Assembly: GCF_036634175.1 (NCBI RefSeq)
Contig: NZ_JAZIFX010000001.1
Span: forward strand, 8,219,359 to 8,283,358
Direction: 5' to 3'
DNA: 64,000 bases
Source: Streptomyces sp. P9-A2
GTDB lineage: Bacteria; Actinomycetota; Actinomycetes; Streptomycetales; Streptomycetaceae
Below are positions 8,570 to 17,691 of the stretch, piece by piece (the first letter of the stretch is position 1; the number at the start of each line of letters is the position of its first letter). A program made the translations under genes and the position numbers. Under the pieces are notes generated by a model, which saw nothing but the letters and a program-made list of their open reading frames with translations, was not told the DNA's origin and did not search any database.

Positions 8570-8928
8570 CTGACAGACACCGATGGGCTTGCGAGCTATG
8601 CGGCTGCGCAGAGCACTCTATGTGGTGTCTTCGCGGCGTGACGACGTTCGTACTCGGCCGGGCTGAGCTGGCCGTTCGCCGAATGGCGGCGCCGGGGGTC
8701 ATAGAAGCCTTCGATGTAGGCGAAGAGGGCCTGCTCGGCGCGGCGTCGTACTCGGCAACGATCCGCAGTTTGTACTCCGGGCTGAAGGAACGGCGCTTCG
8801 GCCGGGGAGCCGGGTCGGATCCGGCGGGCTTGATGCTGGTCATGAGGGGGTGGTTCTCCTGTCGTGCCCTCTCAGGCTAACCAGCCGAAGCGGAACGTCT
8901 CACCCAAGGCTGACAGAGTCCCCCATAT
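8570..8928 (-). pseudogene. IS3-family remnant: OrfA start joined to OrfB end
   Basis: On the minus strand from 8843, MTSIKPAGSDPAPRPKRRSF, then SPEYKLRIVAEYDAAP, is the start of an OrfA close to the one at 21198. It is directly followed by a piece reading LFAYIEGFYDPRRRHSANGQ, then LSPAEYE, the end of an IS3 OrfB. The whole middle is deleted. The outer end at 8880-8928 matches the left end of the elements at 21119 and 56476 (TAGCCTGAGAGGGCACGAC region). The OrfB tail is of a different subtype from that of the intact copies, so this is a chimera of two elements. Confidence 0.7.
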
Positions 8929-8929
8929 C

Positions 8930-9150
8930 CCCTGCGGGGACGCCTCACAGGCGTGAAAATGGGCCGTGGTGGCCGCCCGTCGACGTCGCTCCCTCTTTGG
9001 GACAGTGAGCCCGGGACAGAGTCTGGCGCCGGGGCCGGCCGGAGGGGTCGCGCACTGTCGCCTTCGAGCACGCCGTTCAGATTCTCGTTTCCCCTCACGG
9101 CCCTGCGGGTGGCTGCCGCCCGGCGGGTCCGTGTGAGGGAGGGGACGTGG
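8930..9150 (+). ncRNA. Non-coding left end of IS110 element, candidate bridge RNA region
   Basis: About 220 bp lie between the IS3 remnant and the IS110 transposase start. The stretch holds short inverted repeats such as TCCCC-TGC-GGGGA (near 8933-8945) and GCCTCACAGGC. IS110-family elements express a structured bridge RNA from the non-coding end 5' of the transposase, which specifies target and donor. That such an RNA lies here is inferred from family knowledge and position; no guide loops were verified. Confidence 0.35.
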
Positions 9151-10503
9151 ATGGACGAGTCCGAGGTGGTCGACCAGACAGCGGAACTGGTGGAGCGAGT
9201 CGCCGCGATCGATGTGGCCAAGGCATCCGGGATGCTGTGCCTGCGTCTGCCGCACGAAAGGATCGAGGGACGCCGCACCCAGCGGGTGCGGAACGTGGGG
9301 GCGACCACGAACGCCATTCTGGAACTGGGCGATCACCTGCTCTGCCAGGGTGTCACCCGGGTGGTCATGGAGGCGACGGGCAGCTACTGGAAGCCGTGGT
9401 TCTACCTCCTCGAAGCCCGCGGCCTGGAGTGCCGGCTGGTCAACGCCCGCGACGTCAAGAACGTCCCGGGCCGCCCCAAGACCGACAAACTCGACGCGGT
9501 GTGGCTGTGCAAGCTCGCCGAACGGGGTATGCTCCGGCCTTCCTTCGTGCCGCCCAAACCCATCCGGGAACTGCGCGACCTGACCCGGCTCCGCTCGGTC
9601 TTCATCGGCGAACGCAGCCGTAACAGGCAGCGCATCGAGAAGGTGCTGGAGGACGCGCAGATCAAACTCTCGTCGGTGGCCACCAACCTCTTCGGCGTCT
9701 CGGGACGCGCCGTGCTGGAGGCGCTGATCGGTGGGGAGCGAAGCCCCCGGGCACTGGCCGGTCTGGCCCGTGGCCGGCTGGTCTCCAAGCACGATGCGCT
9801 GGTGGAGGCGCTGACCGGCCAGTTCGACGATCACCGTGCCTACCTGTGCCGGCTGCTGCTGGACACCATCGACCGGATCACCGTCCAGGTGGACGAGCTG
9901 TCGCAGCGGATCACCGCCCAGCTCGCCGGGATCCGTCTGCCGGAGGCGGACGGGGGCACAGGCCGGCCGCGCGGCGCCCCGGGCGGGACCGGCGAGGTGG
10001 ACCTGTTGTCGCTGGTCGAGCGTCTGGACGAGATCCCCGGGATCGGCCGGACCGCTGCCGAGGTGATCGTTGCCGAACTCGGCCCGGACATGAGGGTCTT
10101 GCCGACCTCCGGTCACCTGGTGTCGTGGGCCAAGCTCGCACCTCGCACGATCCAGTCCGGCGGCAAGAACACCTCGGGGCCCACCGGGCACGGCAACCCG
10201 TGGCTCAAGGGGATGATCGGGGAAGCGGCGATGGCCGCGGCCCGGACCGACACCTTCCTCGGAGCCCGCTACCGCAGACTCGTCAAACACCGGGGACACA
10301 AGAAGGCCATCGTCGCGGTGGCCCGGTCGATGCTGGTGATCGTCTGGCACATCATCAACGATCCCGCCGCCCGCTTCGAAGACCTCGGGCCCGACCACCA
10401 CCAATGCCTGGTCAACCCCGTCCGCAAGACCCAGGCCCTCGTCCGCCAGCTCCAGGCCCTCGGCCACCAGGTCACCCTCACCCCCGTGGAAACTGCGGGC
10501 TGA
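9151..10503 (+). CDS. IS110-family transposase (RuvC-like DEDD plus Tnp20 domain)
   Basis: The 450-residue protein has the N-terminal DEDD RuvC-like domain: D in RVAAIDVAKASGMLCLRL, E in VVMEATGSYWKPWFYLL, and two D in PGRPKTDKLDAVWLCKLAER. The C-terminal domain has the helix-hairpin DEIPGIGRTAAEVIVAELG and the conserved Ser region SGGKNTSGPTGHGNPWLKGM. ATG 9151 follows GAGGGAGGGGAC. The frame is intact. The element truncates an integrase gene on its right side (near 10585). Confidence 0.93.
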   Translation: MDESEVVDQTAELVERVAAIDVAKASGMLCLRLPHERIEGRRTQRVRNVGATTNAILELGDHLLCQGVTRVVMEATGSYWKPWFYLLEARGLECRLVNARDVKNVPGRPKTDKLDAVWLCKLAERGMLRPSFVPPKPIRELRDLTRLRSVFIGERSRNRQRIEKVLEDAQIKLSSVATNLFGVSGRAVLEALIGGERSPRALAGLARGRLVSKHDALVEALTGQFDDHRAYLCRLLLDTIDRITVQVDELSQRITAQLAGIRLPEADGGTGRPRGAPGGTGEVDLLSLVERLDEIPGIGRTAAEVIVAELGPDMRVLPTSGHLVSWAKLAPRTIQSGGKNTSGPTGHGNPWLKGMIGEAAMAAARTDTFLGARYRRLVKHRGHKKAIVAVARSMLVIVWHIINDPAARFEDLGPDHHQCLVNPVRKTQALVRQLQALGHQVTLTPVETAG

Positions 10504-10586
10504 GCACCACAACCACCAAGTCCGTCTGCCCGGCTGACGCCGAACGGACGCTGCCGCCTGCCCGGCTGATCTGGGATTTTCCGTTC

Positions 10587-10764
10587 AGAGGGCGTCGTAG
10601 AGCAGCGGCGCCTCCGGCGGTGGTGGGAGGCTGCGGCAGCCGACCGGCTGAGCCCGCTTCCCCTGCGGGACCGGGCGGCCTCGCTGGCGGAGAGCAGCCG
10701 GGCCGTCATCGAGGCCCATCACGCGAGCCCGTCCGATCCCAACCCGACGACGAAGGAGCCGTGA
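10587..10764 (+). pseudogene. C-terminal end of a tandem-type site-specific integrase
   Basis: The frame GVVEQRRLRRWWEAAADRLS, then PLPLRDRAASLAESSRAVIE, ends with TGA at 10762-10764, overlapping the ATG of the next gene (TGATG). Position, helical composition and coupling to a TnpC-like gene resemble the tail of the second integrase (TnpB type) in Tn554-like tandem integrase modules. The rest of the protein was removed by the IS110 insertion. The assignment rests mostly on context. Confidence 0.45.
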
Positions 10765-11177
10765 TGGGACGCCGACCGCGTGACGAGGAAGCAGACCGGG
10801 CCGCGATCCGGGCTGCCGCCGACCGGCTCCTGGCCGGCACGCCGCTGCACTCGCAGGCCGGAAAGCTGACCGCGTCGGAGTTGATCACCGAGAGTGAGCT
10901 GCGGCGGGATGTCGTGTACCGGCACACCGATCTCATCCAGGAGTTTCAAGCCCGAGCCAAGGCCCAGGACTCCATCCCGACTGCGATGCAGGAACTCGCC
11001 GATGAGAACCGGCAGCTCAGGTCCGAGGCTGACGATTTGACGGTCGAGCTCCGTCGGGAGCAGGCGAAGAACAAAACCATGTGCATGATCATTGCTGAGC
11101 TCTCCTGCGACCTGGAACAGGCCAAGGCTGAACTCGCCGGAGTGTCCGGGGTGACGGTGCTGCCCAGCCGGCGCTGA
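10764..11177 (+). CDS. TnpC/KfrA-like coiled-coil protein of a tandem-integrase element
   Basis: This 137-residue basic protein is translationally coupled to the integrase tail and has AAGGAG upstream. The first half (ADRLLAGTPLHSQAGKLTAS, then ELRRDVVYRHTDLIQEFQAR) resembles the DNA-binding half of TnpC-type proteins. Residues about 75-125 (MQELADENRQLRSEADDLTV to SCDLEQAKAELAG) form a coiled coil. In Tn554-like elements the third gene modulates orientation and frequency of transposition. It is now orphaned. Confidence 0.55.
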   Translation: MGRRPRDEEADRAAIRAAADRLLAGTPLHSQAGKLTASELITESELRRDVVYRHTDLIQEFQARAKAQDSIPTAMQELADENRQLRSEADDLTVELRREQAKNKTMCMIIAELSCDLEQAKAELAGVSGVTVLPSRR

Positions 11178-11421
11178 CAGGGCCATCGTGGGAAAGGACC
11201 ACGGTGGGCGAAACCATACGGTTCGAGGGTCCGGGACCTCCGTGCGCATTCGGCGTGAGATCGTCCACGGCTCTACTGCTGCGGGCCGGGACGGAGGGTG
11301 CGCGGGTGGTGACGATATGCTCACGCGGTGGGCCGGAATCCCCGTCGCGTCGTCGTCTGGGCTGCCGGAAGATCGGAGAAGGAGCCGGTCCGCTCGAGCG
11401 TGGGGCCAGGGGGGTGATGGG

Positions 11422-12375
11422 ATGCGGCAGGCCGGTGTACTCGATGTCGGGTGCCACAGTGCTCTGCTGACGGTGGTGCGCCGGCGCCCGGGGACGGTGC
11501 TGGAGCCGGTGTTCTCCCGCAAGGTGCGGTTGAGGCTGCACGAGACCCTCGACCGCAAGGGACGGCTGGACAAGGCCGGCATGAAGAACGTCGAGCGGGC
11601 AGTGGCCGAGGCCGTCGCCGCCGACCCGCGTCCGCACGGACCGGAAGTGTTCGCGTTCGCGACCTCCGTCATCCGGGACGCGCCCAACCGCGACGAGATC
11701 ATCGAGCGGGTGGCACGCACCACTGGCACCCGCCTGCGCGTGCTGACCGGCGTTGAGGAGGCGCGGCTGGCCTACGTGGCCGCCCGCCAGTGGGCAGGCC
11801 CGACGGCCGGGCAGCTGCTGGTCCTGGACATCGGCGGCGGCACCGTAGAGATCGCCTCCGGCACCGGAGACCAGCCCCGCGCCCTCCACTCGCTGCCACT
11901 AGGTGCTCGCAGGATCACCCGAGACTGGCTTCCCGGCGGCACCGCGCCATCCCAACGCCGCCTGGCCGAGATCCGGCAGCACCTTCATCGGTCCCTGGAA
12001 GCCGTGCCCGGTCTGCCGCAGGCCGAACCGGATGGGCGGGTGCTGGCCTGTTCCAAGACCTTCGAACAGCTCGCCCGGCTCGCCGCCGCCCAGGGCAAGA
12101 CACCGCGAGCCGGACGGCGGCTGGCGCTACCCCAACTGCGCACGTCAGTCTCTCTGCTGGCCGCCGCGGGCCCGTCCCGCCGTGCCAAGCTGCCGGGCAT
12201 CTCCCGGCACCGCGCCGAACAGTCCCTGGCCGGAGCCCTGATCGCACAGGCCCTCATGGAAGCCTGCGGGGCCAAGAGCGTCGAGATCTGCCCGTGGTCC
12301 ACCCGGGAAGGGCTATTGCTCGAACACCTCGGCCCGCCCCACATCACAGCCGACCGTTCCCGCCTGGTCGGCTGA
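11422..12375 (+). CDS. Ppx/GppA-family exopolyphosphatase
   Basis: The 317-residue protein starts at ATG 11422 after GGGGGTGATGG. It has the ASKHA phosphate-1 region GVLDVGCHSALLTVVRRRPG and the phosphate-2 loop LLVLDIGGGTVEIASGTG, with TSVIRDAPNRDEI and LTGVEEARLAY between, as in Ppx/GppA enzymes that hydrolyse polyphosphate or pppGpp. Length is typical of the short actinobacterial Ppx2 type. The usual catalytic Glu lies in the GVEEARL segment. It stands alone between a mobile-element relic and IS debris. A long upstream in-frame extension to 11188 has no clear start site. Confidence 0.88.
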   Translation: MRQAGVLDVGCHSALLTVVRRRPGTVLEPVFSRKVRLRLHETLDRKGRLDKAGMKNVERAVAEAVAADPRPHGPEVFAFATSVIRDAPNRDEIIERVARTTGTRLRVLTGVEEARLAYVAARQWAGPTAGQLLVLDIGGGTVEIASGTGDQPRALHSLPLGARRITRDWLPGGTAPSQRRLAEIRQHLHRSLEAVPGLPQAEPDGRVLACSKTFEQLARLAAAQGKTPRAGRRLALPQLRTSVSLLAAAGPSRRAKLPGISRHRAEQSLAGALIAQALMEACGAKSVEICPWSTREGLLLEHLGPPHITADRSRLVG

Positions 12376-12594
12376 GCCCAAGGGACGTCGAAAGTGTCGA
12401 CATCCGCACCATGATGGTGGCCACCGTGAATGGGCATGAGTCAAAGGGGATCCAGTTCCTCGCTCGCGATCCCCCGACGATATGAGCGCGGCTCAGATCC
12501 ACCGGTGTTGACGATGCCTCCGATGAGGGCGGCGACGGCGGAGACGAGTGCGAGCAGTGTGGACAGGTGCGGGTATCCTGTGCCGCTCGAAAAG
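12376..12594. other. Intergenic, possible minus-strand hydrophobic remnant
   Basis: No gene is supported. One minus-strand frame reads LSTLLALVSAVAALIGGIVN, a plausible transmembrane helix, but there is no start or recognisable family. The right part runs into an integrase-core element end (GTGCCGCTCGAAAAGTCG at 12581). Confidence 0.3.
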
Positions 12595-12800
12595 TCGTTG
12601 CCGCAGGTCACGCGGCGTATCTGTACTCGCTGATGAGGCCGCCGAGGATGCGGGTGCGCAGCAGTTTGCGGGCGCCGGTGTCTATCGCGGTGGGCTGTTT
12701 CTGGGCATCGGGTGGTAGCCGGTTGCGTGCCTGGTGGGGCCGATGCTCGTGGTGGTGCCTCTGGTAGGCCGCAAGCACCTGCCGGGGCGTTGTCACGTTG
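12581..12800 (-). pseudogene. Integrase-core transposase, C-terminal fragment
   Basis: The minus-strand frame TTPRQVLAAYQRHHHEHRPH, followed by LLRTRILGGLISEYRYAA and stop, is the last 60 residues of the same transposase type found at 31253-32333. Its outer end (GTGCCGCTCGAAAAGTCGTT) matches the terminal repeat of that element. All upstream coding sequence is missing, replaced by the decayed IS6 copy. Confidence 0.75.
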
Positions 12801-12863
12801 GTGAGTGCGTGGGTGTCTGACGGTGTGTCGGGTGTGGTGGGGCCGGGTTCCGGCTCCGTGTTC

Positions 12864-13584
12864 ACGCTGCGGCAGGCGGGCCGGCGACGCCGGTGACCTG
12901 GTCCCAGATAGCGCACCGGATGGTCATCTCGGTGCGGTATTCGGGGGCGGTCATCCGGTGCCGGCGTGGCCGGAAGTGGGGTGAGATGCCGCTGAACGCA
13001 GATCAGGAACCGTTGTGCTCCGCCGATGCTGCGGAAGCCTTTCATGGCGCGTTCGTGCTGCCTCGTCGGCTGGTGGGAGTTCTCGGCCCGGTTGTTCAGG
13101 CCTTTGTGGGCACGGTGTTCGACGGAGGGCATCACCTCGCGGTGGGCGGCGCGTAGGAGCGGAGTTTGTCCGTGACGATCACCCGTGGCACCGTGCGGGT
13201 CGTCTTCAGCAGGCGGCGGAAGAAGCGCCGGGCCGCGACCTCGTCCCTTCGGCCCTGGACCAGGAGGTCGAGCACGGTGCCGTCGGCGTCGACGGCCCGC
13301 CACAGGTAGTGCGGCTCTGCGTTGATCTTGATGAAGAGCTCGTCCAGGTGCCACGTGTCCCCGGGCCGGGGCCGTCGGCGGCGCAATCCGTTCGCGTAGG
13401 TCCGGCCGAACTTGGCGGACCAGCGGCTGATGGTCTCGTGGGAGACGAGGACGCCGCGCTGGATCATCAGTTCCTCGACCTCGCGGAACGACAGCGGGAA
13501 GCGGTGGTACAGCCACACGCAGTGCGCGATGATCTCGACCGGGTACCGGTGCCCCTGGTACGACGACGGCGGCGCGCTGTCCAC
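12864..13584 (-). pseudogene. IS6-family transposase, frameshifted copy
   Basis: From ATG 13584 the protein reads SSYQGHRYPVEIIAHCVWLY, SFREVEELMIQRGVLVSHET and DTWHLDELFIKINAEPHYLW, carrying the first catalytic Asp of IS6 transposases. Near 13145 the frame breaks: LRSYAPPTAR and stop, whereas the sibling at 28434-29150 continues SYGAAHREVMPSVEHRAHKG. The remainder (NNRAENSHQPTR, catalytic Glu) continues in another frame to about 12864. The two IS6 copies are related but clearly diverged. Confidence 0.85.
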
Positions 13585-13639
13585 GGACGGCTCCTCCCGG
13601 CATGACCAACCAGAAGATCATCCCACCCGGTCGGCCAAC

Positions 13640-13809
13640 ATGACAGTGCCGCGCGGGCGTCCCCGGCAGGCTCTGATCGAAGCGAGCGGCCGGGCTCAAC
13701 TGATCGTTGCCGGGGCGACTTCGCCGGACTGCTGCTGGGCTCGATCAGCCAGGCCGTTTTCCACCACGTGCACTGCCCGGTCACCATGGTGCGTTCTGGC
13801 CTGTGAAGC
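13640..13809 (+). pseudogene. Universal stress protein C-terminal remnant
   Basis: The reading PRGRPRQALIEASGRAQLIV, then after one frame change GDFAGLLLGSISQAVFHHVH and CPVTMVRSGL with stop, matches the C-terminal nucleotide-binding loop of UspA-family proteins (GxxG-9-G(S/T)V..L). The N-terminal half is absent next to the IS6 relic. Confidence 0.65.
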
Positions 13810-14352
13810 GCGCTGACCGTGCCACACGCCCTGCTTCCCAGGCACCGAAATTGCCCTGATCAGCATGGTCGCCGTCTGCTCGTGCCTCCCGAAGAAGGAG
13901 TGTCCCCGCCGGTGAGGAAGCCGCAGGCGGAGGCCATGGCCGGGAGGTGGAGCACCGCAGACCGTCCCTGTCGTGTGCCGCCGGGAGAGCCAGTCGATAT
14001 TGTGCGCGGTGACGATCCCGCAGAGGCGTCCGCCGTCCCCGCAAACCGTCTGTGTCAGGCAGCGAACAGGCAGGCGGCTTTCCGATGCAGGCCGAACGGC
14101 CTCGGCGGCCTGGGCCTGTGGTCGACAAACCGGTGGCTCGCGGCTCGGAGGGCGACTGATCGGCAGCACGGGTGGCGGTCACGCCGCGCCGCGCTTCCCC
14201 GGCGGGTCTCGCGGCAGCGGACAGGCGCGCATCGTGGCCGCGACCTGGGCATCCGGCTCTGCTGCGGCGCAGTGCCATCTCGACCTACGCGGGACACGCC
14301 GACCGGGCTCCTTCGACGGCGGCGGCCGCATCCGCCCCATACCCTCGGCGCT
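13810..14352. other. Non-coding or decayed segment
   Basis: Several long frames exist on both strands because of the high GC content, but none shows a recognisable domain, a ribosome site and matching third-position bias together. It separates the Usp remnant from the YceI gene. I see no structured repeat in it. Confidence 0.35.
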
Positions 14353-14925
14353 GTGACGCTGACAGACGGAACGTACCGGCTCGGGCCATCGACCGGCCGC
14401 CTCCTGATCAGGACCGGCCGCGCCGGGCTGGGCCGCAGGGCGGGGCACGACCTCACGATCGAGGCCACCCGGTGGTCCGGGGAAGCCGTGATGTCCGTCG
14501 GTCACCCCGACAGGTCGTCGGTGGCTGTGGCGGTCGAGACGGGCTCACTGGAGGTCCGGGAGGGAACGGGCGGGCTGAAAGCGCTCACCGAGGCCGACCG
14601 GGCCGAGATCAAACGGACTCTCGGGGGCAAAGCTCTGCTGCACACCGCAGAGCACCCCACGATCACCTTCCGTTCCACCGGCATCACGGGCACGCCGCAG
14701 TCCTTCGAGATCACCGGGGAGCTCACCATCAGGGGCCGGACCCACCCGGTGACGGTGCACGGGAAAAGCAATGGCGACGGGCTGTTGCGCGGCTGGGCGA
14801 CCGTCACGCAATCCACCTGGGGAATCAAGCCCTACACCGCGTTCCTGGGTGCGTTGCGGCTGGCCGACGAGGTCCGGGTGGAGTTCGAGGTGGCCAGGCC
14901 CGAACCGGTGGACGGGGCTGGATGA
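14353..14925 (+). CDS. YceI-family lipid-binding protein
   Basis: The 190-residue protein starts at GTG 14353. It has the YceI lipocalin-like pattern: start TDGTYRLGPSTGRLLIRTGR, centre HPTITFRSTGITGTPQSFEI, ELTIRGRTHPVTVHGKSNGD, and the final SYGI-like motif seen here as WGIKPYTAFLGALRLADEVR. YceI proteins bind polyprenyl-type lipids. No signal peptide is visible, so it is probably cytoplasmic, as is common in actinobacteria. The ribosome site is weak. It is followed 55 bp later by a small gene on the same strand. Confidence 0.85.
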   Translation: MTLTDGTYRLGPSTGRLLIRTGRAGLGRRAGHDLTIEATRWSGEAVMSVGHPDRSSVAVAVETGSLEVREGTGGLKALTEADRAEIKRTLGGKALLHTAEHPTITFRSTGITGTPQSFEITGELTIRGRTHPVTVHGKSNGDGLLRGWATVTQSTWGIKPYTAFLGALRLADEVRVEFEVARPEPVDGAG

Positions 14926-14980
14926 CCACCCGGCTCAAGGCTTCGGGCGCGGCGACCGCGCGGCCGCCTACTGTGGAGGA

Positions 14981-15280
14981 ATGAGCGAGTTCGGAGGAAT
15001 GAGCGGGATCGTCGTCGTGTACGAGCTCGACAAGCCGATGGCCCCGCGCATTTCCCCGGGGATACCGGCTTGTGCGGAACGTCCTGTCCGCAGGGTGCAC
15101 GCAGCGCCCTCCGCCCCGGGGGCACCCGCCACCACGGGACCGCGGACCCTCTGCGGCAAGGACACCTTCGCCATGGAGAAGGCCGGCTGGAAGCCCTCCG
15201 AGCGCCCCGGGGCGCCCTGGTACCCCGCGGGGTACGCATCCGTGGTCTGCCCCGACTGCGATGCCGTGATCGAGACCTGA
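14981..15280 (+). CDS. Small conserved hypothetical protein with Cys motifs
   Basis: The 99-residue protein starts at ATG 14981 directly after GTGGAGGA. Its C-terminal half carries TLCGKDTFAMEKAGWKPSER, APWYPAGYASVVCPDCDAVI and ET, with Cys residues that could bind a metal. I recognise it as a type seen in Streptomyces without known function. Codon use is normal for the region. Confidence 0.6.
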   Translation: MSEFGGMSGIVVVYELDKPMAPRISPGIPACAERPVRRVHAAPSAPGAPATTGPRTLCGKDTFAMEKAGWKPSERPGAPWYPAGYASVVCPDCDAVIET

Positions 15281-15493
15281 CCGGTATACCGCCAGCCCGA
15301 TGTCGCGGCTCTGCGGGGAGTATTCCGCCAGGGTCCCCCACCCCCGTCCACACGCTCGTGCGAAAGCGGTCCCGACCCACCGTTGACACGCCACCGCGAG
15401 CACGAGCTGCAGCACCCAGCTCGCCGCGCGGCGGCCGCTCCGAGCATAGGCTGCCGTTTTTAACGGTCTGGCAGCGCCCGCCTTTTGCTATCC

Positions 15494-15925
15494 TCACCGC
15501 CCTTGTTCCACGCACTCCTTGAAATGCTCCAGATCGCTCCGGACGAGCCGCTCGATCGCGTTCGCCTGGGCGAATCCCTTCGGCCCGCCGAGGGCCTCCC
15601 TGATCGCGCCCGGGTCGTACTCGAGCCTGGCCTGGACCCGGGTGCGGTTCTCATCGATCGGCTTCAGCGAGACGGAACCCATCAGCTCGGGGGCGCCCGT
15701 GGTGTGCCACTCCATCACGCCTTCCCCCCTGCGGTCCGAGACCTCGGCCTCCAACTCCCGGACCCGGCCGTCGGCCTCGACCTCCAAACGCGCCCGACCC
15801 CCCGCCTCCGTACGGACCTCGCGCACTCCTTCCACGAAGCGCGGATAGTCCTCCACCCGGTGGAGGCTGTCCCAGACCGTGTCGATCGGAACTCCGACGT
15901 CGATGTGTTCTTCGAGAGTGCTCAT
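15494..15925 (-). CDS. SRPBCC-family (polyketide cyclase/dehydrase-like) protein
   Basis: The 143-residue protein starts MSTLEEHIDVGVPIDTVWDS and continues RVEDYPRFVEGVREVRTE, the helix-grip start common to SRPBCC/START-like proteins. Later parts VMEWHTTGAPELMGSVSLKP and RTRVQARLEYDPG follow the fold. ATG 15925 lies after GGAGGTAGGCC. Such small proteins often bind hydrophobic ligands; the ligand is unknown here. It is a single gene. Confidence 0.85.
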   Translation of the reverse strand: MSTLEEHIDVGVPIDTVWDSLHRVEDYPRFVEGVREVRTEAGGRARLEVEADGRVRELEAEVSDRRGEGVMEWHTTGAPELMGSVSLKPIDENRTRVQARLEYDPGAIREALGGPKGFAQANAIERLVRSDLEHFKECVEQGR

Positions 15926-16036
15926 GGCCTACCTCCATGTTCGGCCCACGACATGGCCATCTGCATCCAGTGTGCGCCCGGTAATAGATCATCGACCGAA
16001 ATACGAGACGGACTGACCACCATGTGACTCACTCGA

Positions 16037-16061
16037 TGGCCTGGCCTGGCCTGGCCTGGTC
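16037..16061. repeat. Short tandem repeat of GGCCT
   Basis: Four to five direct copies of the pentamer GGCCT lie in tandem between the SRPBCC gene and the small gene at 16214. There is no coding function. Confidence 0.7.
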
Positions 16062-16213
16062 CGGTCGGCTTCCGGATCCCTCCCGGGCCGAGGCCGCCCG
16101 CGATGCCGCACCCCGGGGCTGGACTCGCCCGGCGACACCCTGCGGATCTCGGGCTCGGAACCCCGGAAGGACCGGAAGCTGCGGGCCGACCGGTCCCGGC
16201 GCATGCTGGTGCC

Positions 16214-16432
16214 ATGGACGTGCGCCCACCTGTGGTCGTGCATCCGCCGGAGTCGGACAGCGGTCGGCGGCTGACTATCCACGGCGCGCGCGTGGGCATC
16301 GCGTACAGCCTGTTCGACGTGCTGGACTTCCTGCACTGTACGGGCCTGCCCGCCCAGGATCGGGCGGTCGACGACCCCGAGCTGATCGAGTGGCGCGTCG
16401 GCGGACCATATGTCTGGAACAGCACGGCGTAG
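16214..16432 (+). CDS. Small hypothetical protein
   Basis: The 72-residue frame MDVRPPVVVHPPESDSGRRL, then VGIAYSLFDVLDFLHCTGLP and ELIEWRVGGPYVWNSTA, has good codon bias and a compact composition. The ribosome site upstream of ATG 16214 is weak. It resembles short conserved Streptomyces proteins of unknown role, but I cannot name a family. Confidence 0.5.
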   Translation: MDVRPPVVVHPPESDSGRRLTIHGARVGIAYSLFDVLDFLHCTGLPAQDRAVDDPELIEWRVGGPYVWNSTA

Positions 16433-16540
16433 CCACCGTCGCTCCGTCTTTCCCCGACATCGCGTATCGTCCCGTGCCCACTCCGCAGCCCGCTCGTTCA
16501 TGCACCGCCGGTCCCGGCGCACCTTGCACACAGGAACCGG

Positions 16541-17342
16541 TCACCTCCCATCGGCCCGGGGCGGCGGGATCCGGCGCTCGAGCCTGGCCGTCCCCCACTC
16601 GTCTCCGACGCGTACGACCGCCAGCGTGATGTTCTCGGGCCCGCCCGCCGCGATGGCGGCCTTCCATGGCTCAAAAGCCGCCCGGCCGTCGTCGTACTCC
16701 CTCATCACCTCGTCGAGCACGTCGGTCGTCAGCAGGTCGGTCAGGCCGTCTGTGAAAATGAGGCAGCGGTCACCGGACGCCACCGGGGTGGCCGTCACGT
16801 GAGGACGGATGGGACGGTAGACGGGGGTGCCGCCCAAGCACAGGGTCACGAGGGACGTGGTGCGCTCCCCGGGATCGAGCGGGGGGCTGTCGTCGACGCT
16901 CATCTGGCGCAGCCCGCCGCGGGAGGTCGCGAAGACCCGGCTGTTACCCACGTTGAACACCAGCAGCGAGCCGGGCTGGACGACGACGCCGGCGACCGTC
17001 GTCCCCATGGCTGACAGCTCGCTTCCGTCGCCGCCGGCGGCCTCGCACACGGCGCGGTTGCAGGCGTTCAAGGCGTCACGGACAGCATCCTGGCTGCTCA
17101 GGACGGGACCGATCGATGCGATCCGGCGGACGGCCATGGCGCTGGCCACGTCGCCGCCCGGATGTCCGCCGAGCCCGTCGGTGACGGCGACGACGAGGGG
17201 CATCCCGAGCGGGAAGACCAGGGTCTGCGGATTCTCGGTCACGGTGGCGCACCAAGGTCCACGGTCCGACGACGAGGCTGTCCTCGTTCCCCTCGCGGAG
17301 CAGCCCGGAGTGGCTCAGCACACTCACAGCGACATACGGCAT
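16541..17342 (-). pseudogene. PP2C-family protein phosphatase with a frameshift
   Basis: From ATG 17342 the protein reads MPYVAVSVLSHSGLLREGNE, then DSLVVGPWTL, with the conserved R-x-G-N-E/Q-D motif of PP2C. One extra G near 17247 shifts the frame. The remainder, starting internally at GTG 17242, reads VVAVTDGLGGHPGGDVAS, AMGTTVAGVVV, FNVGNSRVFA, FTDGLTDLL and GGPENITLAVV, with metal-binding Asp residues. If the indel is real the N-terminal metal site is lost; if it is a sequencing error, the gene is intact (about 266 residues). Confidence 0.75.
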
Positions 17343-17691
17343 GGAGCCCGCCGCCTTCCCGCACCGGGCACACCGACGCAGGCCAGGCTCCCGCTCCAAG
17401 TCTAGGAGCCGCCCGGTGCGACGGCTCCGGCTCCCATGCCGCCAAAAGCGCCGAAGCCGGCGCGGTCGCCAACTCCCATGACGTCAGCGGATCGTGGGCA
17501 ATTTCCGTGCGCGAGAGGCCGGTGCCTTCCAGACCTACGTCGTGATTCCTCGGCTCGGCCCGGGGACGGTGTTCGCACCGCTTACGGTTCCGGACGACTC
17601 GACAGGAGAGCCGGCTGCCGAAGCTCGCACCGCCAGGCCGCACACTGATCCAGGCGAGCCTCGGCCGGGTGTGGCTTCTGGAGTGGGGCTA
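17343..17691. other. Intergenic, no gene recognised
   Basis: No convincing gene, repeat or RNA was found between the PP2C gene and the left end of the IS5-family element. Confidence 0.4.

Noticed and set aside
8872..10512. 546-residue open frame on the minus strand
   Set aside because: It is the antisense shadow of the IS110 transposase; the plus strand carries the DEDD motifs.
13810..14340. Several open frames before the YceI gene
   Set aside because: No ribosome sites, domains or consistent codon bias.
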